The notes beneath the pieces are model-generated. The model did no database searches. It was given only the letters and a program-made list of their open reading frames with translations, and was not told the origin of the DNA. 64,000 nt of DNA from a virus, in the IMG/VR virus record IMGVR_UViG_3300044997_001199, positions 151,331-215,330 of that record; one strand, given 5' to 3'. Made by a program: the position numbers and the translations under genes. Shown piece after piece: positions 57,690-64,000 of this stretch (its first letter is position 1; the number at the start of each line of letters is the position of its first letter).

Positions 57690-57978
57690 TGAGTTTTTGA
57701 ACAAGTGGGAACACATCATCAATGGTGTAGATGTCACTGAGGTTCCACTCGAATGCATCAAAAAAATTGTTATCGGGTTGCAGGGCGGTAGACGTCGCAC
57801 AGTGAATCTGCAACGGTTACGTGCACGAGGGCTGGACTATGATGCCATCGAAACTGTGCTGGAGCGCACCTTGTCTGAGCTGGGCGAGGACGTGCGAGGC
57901 ACGGAGTTCATAGTAGATGTGGAAGCAGTGGCTACCATTGTGCAGATCGAAACAGACAAAATTCTCAACGGTCTATGA
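57676..57978 (+). CDS. Small conserved phage protein
   Basis: 100 residues: LNKWEHIINGVDVTEVPLEC, RRRTVNLQRLRARGLD, and an acidic C-terminus. The RRRTVNLQRLR part suggests nucleic-acid contact but gives no family. It overlaps both neighbours (14 and 4 bases). Confidence 0.7.
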   Translation: MSFSDEFLNKWEHIINGVDVTEVPLECIKKIVIGLQGGRRRTVNLQRLRARGLDYDAIETVLERTLSELGEDVRGTEFIVDVEAVATIVQIETDKILNGL

Positions 57979-58646
57979 AAGTTAAACTGATCAGTTTTTC
58001 GCAACCCGATGCAGAATTCGCTTTGCAGGGTATCACGGATGCGCAAGAACTCATTGCCTTCTGTGCTCGAGTATCCAATCCTGCCAATCAGTTCAATACC
58101 GACACCAGTCAACGGTTGATTCGCTACCTGATAGATCACAAGCATTGGTCTCCCCTGGAAATGGTATCTGCTTGTCTGGAGATTACCACCACTCGAGACA
58201 TTGCGCGGCAAATCTTGCGACATCGTAGTTTTAGTTTTCAGGAGTTCAGCCAACGCTATGCAGATCCCACGCAAGATCTACAGTTTGAAATTCGCGAAGC
58301 TCGGCTACAGGATGCCACCAATCGTCAGAATTCCATAGAAACCTCCAACCATCTGTTGCAAGAAAACTGGGCCTTGCATCAGCAAGAAATCATTGATCTT
58401 GCTCTTGAAAAATATCAATGGGCTGTGCGTTCGGGCATCGCCAAGGAACAAGCACGTGCTGTGTTGCCCGAAGGACTCACTGTGAGCCGATTGTACATGA
58501 ACGGAACGCTGAGATCGTGGATACATTTTATTGAACTGCGATCGGGACATGGCACACAGAAAGAACATCAGGCCGTGGCTCTGGCCTGTGCCGATGTGAT
58601 ATCGTCGATATTTCCAATGACAAAAGATTTTGTCTTTGTATCGTGA
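57975..58646 (+). CDS. thyX: Flavin-dependent thymidylate synthase ThyX
   Basis: 223 residues. The signature RHRSFSFQEFSQRY (RHRxxSxxExSxRY) is at about 76-89, and the C-terminal half (EGLTVSRLYMNGTLRSWIHF) is typical. It makes dTMP from dUMP with folate and FAD. Together with NrdAB it supports dNTP supply. The start overlaps the gene before it by ATGA. Confidence 0.95.
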   Translation: MKVKLISFSQPDAEFALQGITDAQELIAFCARVSNPANQFNTDTSQRLIRYLIDHKHWSPLEMVSACLEITTTRDIARQILRHRSFSFQEFSQRYADPTQDLQFEIREARLQDATNRQNSIETSNHLLQENWALHQQEIIDLALEKYQWAVRSGIAKEQARAVLPEGLTVSRLYMNGTLRSWIHFIELRSGHGTQKEHQAVALACADVISSIFPMTKDFVFVS

Positions 58647-58653
58647 GATCATT

Positions 58654-58809
58654 GTGTCTGTAGAACAACTCAAAGCTGCGCTGGCAAAAAAACAACAAAA
58701 ACAGAACCCCCGCGGTTCCAGGTCTGACTCTCTTGATTCTGCTTCTGCTCCGCGCAGTCAAGTGTCAGTGAAGAAACCCTCCAAGAAATCCGCCGGCCGC
58801 GGACGATGA
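58654..58809 (+). CDS. 51-residue basic protein
   Basis: Starts at GTG 58654 (VSVEQLKAALAKKQQKQ) and ends KKPSKKSAGRGR. A short helix is followed by a Ser-, Lys- and Arg-rich disordered part, so it may bind nucleic acid. Its stop overlaps the epimerase start (ATGA), which supports translation. Confidence 0.6.
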   Translation: MSVEQLKAALAKKQQKQNPRGSRSDSLDSASAPRSQVSVKKPSKKSAGRGR

Positions 58810-59771
58810 ATGTTCTAGTCACCGGCGGCCTGGGATTCATCGGGCACCAGGTAGTAAAGCGCCTCATGCGTCGAGGTGATGACACCGTGATCATGGACAC
58901 GCAAACTGATTATGGTATCATACCCCACAGCGAACTGCAATATCTCATGGGCGAAAGATTGAAAAAAATCAACAACCATCCAGTGATTCACGCAGACATC
59001 TCTGCTGGGGGCCCAGTTGACTACGCCATTGCTCGTGATCAGCCTGAAGTCATAATACATTGCGCCAGCGTTCCAAGGCAAAAAGTAGTCAACGCCAACC
59101 CTGTCTGGGGTGCAGATGTCATGATACGGGGTTTGATCAATCTTCTTGAGAGTGCCAAAAAACATCAAGTACGCAGATTTGTGTACGTGAGTTCTAGCAT
59201 GGTTTATGGTGACTTTAAAGATCAGGTTACCGAGGAGTCTCCTTGTAACCCACAAGGCCAATATGGCATCATGAAACTTGCTGGCGAATGGTTGGTCAAA
59301 GACTATGCTTGTCGTTACGGCTTTGAATATGTTATCATTCGTCCCAGTGCGGTGTACGGTCCTTTGGATGTAGAAGATCGAGTTGTAGCCAAATTCATGA
59401 TTGCAGCCATGCATAATGGAACACTCAAGGTCAATGGTGCCGAAGAAACTTTAGATTTTACCTATGTTGATGATGCAGCCGATGGTATTGTGGCGTCTGC
59501 AACGTTACCACAGGCTGCTAATAATACTTTCAATATCACAAAAAGCCATGGTGTTACTTTACGTCGAGCAGCCATGATGATTGTAAGTATTGTAGGTTCT
59601 GGCAATGTTGAATGTCGAGATCGAGATCTCGACTTCCCTAGTAGAGGTGCATTAAATATAGACAAAGCTCGTGACCTCCTGGGTTATAATCCTAAAATTG
59701 ATGTTGAAGAAGGATTTCAGAATTATTACAAGTGGTTGAGAGAGTCAACATATTGGAATGTGCATGATTAA
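58806..59771 (+). CDS. NAD-dependent sugar-nucleotide epimerase/dehydratase
   Basis: 321 residues, extended short-chain dehydrogenase. NAD site LVTGGLGFIGHQ at the start, VYVSSSMVYGD with the catalytic Ser, and YGIMKLAGEW with the YxxxK pair, then RPSAVYGPLDV. Resembles UDP-glucose 4-epimerase and relatives; ADP-heptose 6-epimerase (HldD) activity is possible given the HldE-like genes, but not shown. It lies upstream of an aminotransferase gene. Confidence 0.88.
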   Translation: MNVLVTGGLGFIGHQVVKRLMRRGDDTVIMDTQTDYGIIPHSELQYLMGERLKKINNHPVIHADISAGGPVDYAIARDQPEVIIHCASVPRQKVVNANPVWGADVMIRGLINLLESAKKHQVRRFVYVSSSMVYGDFKDQVTEESPCNPQGQYGIMKLAGEWLVKDYACRYGFEYVIIRPSAVYGPLDVEDRVVAKFMIAAMHNGTLKVNGAEETLDFTYVDDAADGIVASATLPQAANNTFNITKSHGVTLRRAAMMIVSIVGSGNVECRDRDLDFPSRGALNIDKARDLLGYNPKIDVEEGFQNYYKWLRESTYWNVHD

Positions 59772-59874
59772 CTCAAATTTTGGATTTACTCCACTAAAAG
59801 AAGTTTGGTTAGGAGATTGTTATCCTGAATCTTTTTACAACCATCTGCCAAACAAATCTGTTAGTGCATGCTGA
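59764..59874 (+). pseudogene. N-terminal fragment of an amidinotransferase-like gene
   Basis: 36 residues: MINSNFGFTPLKEVWLGDCY, then PESFYNHLPNKSVSAC and stop. The pattern resembles the start of phage amidinotransferase-like proteins (..PLKEVWLGDCYP.. is from memory). The remaining 300 or so residues are missing, and the sequence continues into a different coding frame. Confidence 0.55.
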
Positions 59875-60535
59875 CCCCGGTGCACGTAGTGGATTCATTG
59901 CCGCATGGTTAACCAATCAGTTGACTGATTCAACAGTTGATGTTAGTAAGAAGTTGAATCCAATCTTTTGTAAAATACACAAACTGGATGATGTTAATAT
60001 TGTTAAAAACTTTTTAGGTACAAAAATAAGAATTCGTCCCGAGATAGAATCCATTGATCTACATTCGCTTTTATTTTTAAGAAAAAATGTTTACTCACAA
60101 ATTCCAAATTTTACTCGCGACGAGTATTCGCTAGAAACTTTTACAAAAATAGCATGCTTTGCTCGAGAGATATCTGAATGGGACCAGGTTCTGGACAACA
60201 ATTTATATGATTTTGTATTAAACTTTAGTGATACGTTTAATAACGACCTTATGATTGAATTATATAAAAAAGTTATAGGCATTGACCCATCTAGTTCTAT
60301 GATTGTTAATTTGATTGAAACTAACAAAATAAACAACATATCTATAAACCACAATCATGCTTGTTCAATTTTAAAATTATGTCTTTCTCAAGAAAACAAA
60401 TTAAATCTTAAAGAACAAAATAGATTCTGGAGCATAGTAGATGTATATGCTAGAACATCAGTTGATAAACTTTATGAAACAGTTTATGATTCTATCAAGC
60501 TAGAAAATTACGATCCATTGGCATGCAAGGTTTAA
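59864..60535 (+). CDS. AT-rich phage protein, possibly missing its true start
   Basis: 223 residues from GTG 59864. The beginning HADPGARSGFIAAWLTNQLT looks internal to a strand-loop-helix fold. The frame is open upstream (..FTTICQTNLLVHADPG..) without ATG, so the start is uncertain. The rest is rich in Asn, Ile and Lys and visibly AT-rich, unlike most of the window. Probably acquired from an AT-rich relative. Function unknown. Confidence 0.6.
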   Translation: MHADPGARSGFIAAWLTNQLTDSTVDVSKKLNPIFCKIHKLDDVNIVKNFLGTKIRIRPEIESIDLHSLLFLRKNVYSQIPNFTRDEYSLETFTKIACFAREISEWDQVLDNNLYDFVLNFSDTFNNDLMIELYKKVIGIDPSSSMIVNLIETNKINNISINHNHACSILKLCLSQENKLNLKEQNRFWSIVDVYARTSVDKLYETVYDSIKLENYDPLACKV

Positions 60536-61626
60536 CGATCCCATTTACCGGTCTTCGACGACAATATAATAGCCTTCGTCAGGAGATATTAGATGCCACC
60601 GACGAAGTTCTTCGTAGTGGCATACTCATGAATGGCAATAACACTGCCGAGTTTGAGCATTGGCTGAAAAAGAAAAACAATGTAAGTTATGCTGTGACCT
60701 GTCACAGTGGAACCGTGGCTTTAGAAATTATTGCAAGATATCATTACCAACAACAATTACCAAAACCACCAACTGTATTAATTCCCAGTATGACTTATGT
60801 GGCCACCGCCAATGCATTTGCCAATGCAGGTTGGGATATTCAATTTATTGATGTTGATTCTTATGGCATCCTTGATTACAAACAAATTCCCGAATTTCTC
60901 ATTTACCAAGCCGTGGTAATTATCGGGATGTATGGTGCCAGTGTTACACATTTTGGTAATACAAAATTTTGGACCCAGCGAGAAAAACAAGGAACCATTG
61001 TTATTGAAGATGCCGCACAACATTGGTTGGCTGCTGATTGTCAGAGAATTGGAAATGCAGCAGCCATTAGTTTTGATCCAATGAAGAATTTAGCCTGTTA
61101 CGGGAATGGCGGCGCGGTTTTAACCAACGATCGAAATCTCTACGAATTTGCTGTTAGTTGGAGAGATAACGGAAAGTTGTCACAGCACTTGTATAACGGA
61201 TCAAATGTCAGAATGAGTGAGTTAGATTGTGCACACATGTTGGTCAAAACAAATCATGTCAGCAAATGGCAATCTCGAAGAGAAAATATTGCAAATTTTT
61301 GGATGGAATCTCTTAAAGATTTCCCTGTTCGTTGTCTAACTGACAGGAGTAATGCTCATGATCATGCTTACCACAAGTTTGTTATTGACATTGATCAACG
61401 CGATCAAATCAAAAAAGAACTTGCTAATCGTAAAATTGAAACTCGGGTACATTATGAACGACCTTTACACGAACTTGATGGTGTGTTTAGACAATACCCC
61501 GGTCCGGGGTTGTTAGCTACATCTAGCTCGCTGAGTCGCAGAGTACTGAGTTTGCCGATCTATCCCGAACTCACTGATCTTGAAGTGGAATATATCATTG
61601 ATCGGGTACGAGATTGCGCTTCATGA
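60523..61626 (+). CDS. DegT/DnrJ/EryC1-type sugar aminotransferase
   Basis: 367 residues. PLP enzyme features: CHSGTVALEIIARY, then VIEDAAQHW, and AISFDPMKNLACYGNGGAV with the PLP lysine (MKN). The C-terminal part HYERPLHELDGVFRQYPG is normal for the family. It aminates keto-sugar nucleotides, so with the epimerase it could make an amino-sugar for surface glycans. The start overlaps the gene before it by 13 bases. Confidence 0.9.
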   Translation: MQGLTIPFTGLRRQYNSLRQEILDATDEVLRSGILMNGNNTAEFEHWLKKKNNVSYAVTCHSGTVALEIIARYHYQQQLPKPPTVLIPSMTYVATANAFANAGWDIQFIDVDSYGILDYKQIPEFLIYQAVVIIGMYGASVTHFGNTKFWTQREKQGTIVIEDAAQHWLAADCQRIGNAAAISFDPMKNLACYGNGGAVLTNDRNLYEFAVSWRDNGKLSQHLYNGSNVRMSELDCAHMLVKTNHVSKWQSRRENIANFWMESLKDFPVRCLTDRSNAHDHAYHKFVIDIDQRDQIKKELANRKIETRVHYERPLHELDGVFRQYPGPGLLATSSSLSRRVLSLPIYPELTDLEVEYIIDRVRDCAS

Positions 61627-64000
61627 AAGCATAGCTGGCCAACCATTTCCATTCGTAGCTAAGGCGCAGTTTTTCCATGTCGCCCGCCGCTGATTCATAA
61701 TATTCCACGGCATCTTCGGCGCCCCACTGGCTCCAGTCGCCATTTCTTGCCGTGCTGGGACTCAGCCACTTTTCTAGACGGTACTCATTTTCTACATCGG
61801 GCAAGCTGTCTCGCAGTTTTATTACCTCTCTGAAGGCCGTACGCCAGGCCATCCAGGGCGTGTCAGCATACAAGGCCGTGCCGCTTAGTACAGGCACTAC
61901 CTCGTGGGCATCATCCAATGTAAAGTCCAGTCCGCACCCAGAGTTAGCCAGCACCAATTTCTTGTTGTAAGCAATCATGGCCTGGTGCCCATATTCAAGA
62001 CCGTTGACAGGATTAAGGGCATGGAAAATATAGTGCTTGACCTGTTGCATGCGGTCCGGTTGCCAGTCCCAGTCAAACTGGCTGTGCACAAATAGCTTGG
62101 CAAATACTGCAAAGAACCAAGGAGTGGTGCTGGCTTCGGCCGCAGCGTGATAGGCCGCAACGCGACCGTTGATGCCGTCTATCCTATGCACACGGTTTGG
62201 ACGCCGCAATGTTGACTTTTCCAGTGCTTCAAGGGCCCCTGCTGCAGTGGACTCGCCGTTGGAGATGAACACAATGTCCAGAGGCCGAGCATTGAATCGA
62301 TTCTTGTGTGTTTTATCGATATAAGGATAGTCATAGAGCTGTGTGCGTATGTGAGGTATGGATGATTTTGGTACCAATACTGTGTTGGCCCCTGCACTCA
62401 ATGGCACGATCGTGCGCGAACGTTCGTCCCACATGCTGACAGTGGGAGCCAACAGACAATCAACAGAGCGATCGGTAAAAATCGCCAATGGTTCGGTGCG
62501 ATCATACTGCAGTACCGCATCCACATGGCTGTCCTCGTCATGCTCGACCACGGGCAAAGGCCAACGTGGTACCATTTGATCCTGACAGAAATTCACAGTT
62601 TCAAAGCAGTCAAGGCGGTCAATGTGATCGAGCTGAGTCTTTAACTGTTGTACCGGTACGTAAAACGTATCCCCAAATCGTTGTTCGTTGGAGGGGAAAA
62701 CATGCAACATGTCTTGTTGCCAGGCTTCGGGCTGCCAACTGAAGTCAAATCGAGTGTAATCACAAAGTCCGCTGACCACCCAGACATACTCGCAGTGGCA
62801 CTGCGAGACAATTCTTGACAAAGTATCAAGATAATTATCAAAATACCTCACCGAACGCACCACTCGATAGTGTTGTGCAAGATAATCCAGTGTGACAGTG
62901 TTGCCGTGATCGACCACATAGATATCCGTGGCGTCTGCTGGCGATCTCACCTGTTGGTCCGACACAAAGTTGAGATTGGAGAATTCTTCGATACCCGAGG
63001 CCCAACGACTGTGGCGTTCGAACTCCCGGCGATTGATCAGAAAAGTATCCGACCATTTGTTCCACTGAGTGCCAAAAACATGAGTCATCGAAGACTGCCA
63101 GGTCTGTGCATGCCAGGCAAAATCAAAATCAGCGTAGTCGTTACGACTGCTAATCACCCAGAATTTTGACCCTTTGCACCGTGCTACACAGCGTTTAATG
63201 GTGTCAAGCGTGGAATTGACATATCGAACCCGTTGTATGTGCGGATATCGCTGCTGTAGAGCATCAAATCTTGTGTCGCTGGATGCATTGCTGTGATCTA
63301 GATAGAAAATTTCCAGCACCGTGACCACGGACTGGGTCATACTCACACGCGGAACCTCACCGGCGAACTTTAATTCTGTGGCACCGGGCACGGCGTAGAT
63401 CAGACCCACGGTTCGCTGGTAATCAGTTCCAAAATGATAGACATATGGAGGTGACCCAGGATCTGGACACCAAGAAAAGTCAATGTTATCGACCTCTAAT
63501 TCCTCAGGCACTGTCCAACAGTCAAGAGTTTTTAGTAATTTGGCTCGAGGATACTCCATGAATTTGCGTTCAGTCGCACCAGTAACATGATATTCGATGG
63601 TTGGCATGATTTCTGCAGCGTGCCACTGATTACCAAACACATAGACATAGGGCGGGTCGCCAGGGTCCGGGAACCAGGAACGATCGAATTCAAATTTTCG
63701 ATCACACAAGTCGACCCAACAATCGCAGTTGATCGGTAATATTGCCCGAGGTTCTTCCATGAATTTGCGTTCAGTCGCACCAGGAACATGATATTCGACG
63801 GTTGGCATGACTTCCGCTGACCACCACTGATTACCAAACACATAGATATAGGGCGGGTCGCCAGGGTCCGGGCACCAGGAACGATCGAATTCAAATTTTC
63901 GATCACACAAGTCGACCCAACAATCGCAGTTGATCGGTAATATTGCCCGAGGTTCTTCCATGAATTTGCGTTCAGTCGCACCAGGAACATGATATTCGAC
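61595..64000 (-). CDS. Large repeat protein with glycosyltransferase-like C-terminus (open at right edge)
   Basis: At least 800 residues; the frame continues past the window end. The N-terminal part seen consists of 67-residue repeats with SWCPDPGDPPYIYVFGNQW and VPGATERKFMEEPRA, two nearly identical and one diverged. The middle has longer diverged units (FDFAWHAQTWQSSMTHVFGT; FDFSWQPEAWQQDMLHVFPS). The last 230 residues (LDIVFISNGESTAAGALEAL, then FFAVFAKLFVH) look like a GT-A-type domain, but no clear DxD is seen. Likely a glycan-active protein; exact role unknown. Confidence 0.7.
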   Translation of the reverse strand, partial: VEYHVPGATERKFMEEPRAILPINCDCWVDLCDRKFEFDRSWCPDPGDPPYIYVFGNQWWSAEVMPTVEYHVPGATERKFMEEPRAILPINCDCWVDLCDRKFEFDRSWFPDPGDPPYVYVFGNQWHAAEIMPTIEYHVTGATERKFMEYPRAKLLKTLDCWTVPEELEVDNIDFSWCPDPGSPPYVYHFGTDYQRTVGLIYAVPGATELKFAGEVPRVSMTQSVVTVLEIFYLDHSNASSDTRFDALQQRYPHIQRVRYVNSTLDTIKRCVARCKGSKFWVISSRNDYADFDFAWHAQTWQSSMTHVFGTQWNKWSDTFLINRREFERHSRWASGIEEFSNLNFVSDQQVRSPADATDIYVVDHGNTVTLDYLAQHYRVVRSVRYFDNYLDTLSRIVSQCHCEYVWVVSGLCDYTRFDFSWQPEAWQQDMLHVFPSNEQRFGDTFYVPVQQLKTQLDHIDRLDCFETVNFCQDQMVPRWPLPVVEHDEDSHVDAVLQYDRTEPLAIFTDRSVDCLLAPTVSMWDERSRTIVPLSAGANTVLVPKSSIPHIRTQLYDYPYIDKTHKNRFNARPLDIVFISNGESTAAGALEALEKSTLRRPNRVHRIDGINGRVAAYHAAAEASTTPWFFAVFAKLFVHSQFDWDWQPDRMQQVKHYIFHALNPVNGLEYGHQAMIAYNKKLVLANSGCGLDFTLDDAHEVVPVLSGTALYADTPWMAWRTAFREVIKLRDSLPDVENEYRLEKWLSPSTARNGDWSQWGAEDAVEYYESAAGDMEKLRLSYEWKWLASYAFMKRNLVPDQ
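63557..64000 (-). repeat. 201-base tandem repeats in the large repeat gene
   Basis: The sequence catgaatttgcgttcagtcg recurs at about 63558, 63759 and 63960, with the units between nearly identical. Each is 67 codons. The array runs beyond the right edge. Confidence 0.9.

Overview
The window is part of the genome of a large tailed phage of the T4-like (myovirus) type, almost certainly from an aquatic environment. The evidence is a dense, overlapping gene layout, a T4-type replication set (gp41-like helicase, gp61-like primase, UvsW-like helicase, ATP-dependent DNA ligase, NrdA/NrdB, glutaredoxin, ThyX), tail genes (PAAR spike tip, pectate-lyase-like tail spike, repeat-rich fibre protein), clustered tRNA genes and many copies of a T4-like late promoter (NATAAATA or CTAAATA) placed just before genes. 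It also carries subunits and helpers of host machines: DnaK (start only), ribosomal protein bS21, ClpX, an RNA polymerase omega-like subunit, IscU and IscA. The host is inferred to be a PQQ-using, possibly methylotrophic, betaproteobacterium, because the phage encodes a 23-residue PqqA-like precursor peptide and a protein of the DUF3579 type that I associate with Betaproteobacteria. This host call is inference.

Layout. 1-5.2 kb (minus): dnaK start, bS21, clpX, a membrane coiled-coil protein and DNA ligase, with two broken small reading frames flanking the ligase. 5.2-7.9 kb: two probable virion proteins, the PAAR tip and a small beta-barrel protein. 7.9-11.5 kb: grx-nrdB-nrdA. 11.5-18.5 kb: tail spike, PD-(D/E)XK nuclease, iscA-iscU, small membrane proteins, a protein with a fresh 207-bp tandem duplication and a probable abundant late protein. 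18.5-24.6 kb: a nucleotidyltransferase-ligase fusion, a fibre-like protein and two conserved phage proteins. 24.6-34.3 kb: helicase, primase, a PolIII-alpha-like fragment, a zinc-finger protein and UvsW. 34.3-38.4 kb: a plus-strand radical-SAM cassette among minus-strand genes, and an AAA+ ATPase.

38.4-47.2 kb is a glycan region: a GT8-like and a GT17-like transferase, methyltransferases, a cytidylyltransferase-cupin fusion, three KpsS-like proteins in tandem and a glycosyltransferase-sulfotransferase fusion. 47.2-51.3 kb is a tRNA region interrupted by an AT-rich island flanked by a 65-bp direct repeat, with chimeric or truncated tRNA genes; an RNase H-like protein, the DUF3579 protein and omega follow. 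51.5-53.4 kb holds a split HldE (heptose kinase and adenylyltransferase) plus a cupin. 53.4-56.7 kb holds the separately transcribed pqqA-like gene, then a MoxR-type ATPase and a VWA protein with an HEXXH motif. 57-64 kb holds ThyX, a sugar-nucleotide epimerase, gene fragments, a DegT-type aminotransferase and a large repeat protein running off the end.

Taken together, the phage appears to boost nucleotide supply and Fe-S cluster, chaperone, transcription and translation functions. It may feed PQQ production in the host, and it probably rewrites surface glycans using heptose-type and amino-sugar precursors. The region also shows active remodelling: repeats, truncated paralogues and junctions inside tRNA genes.
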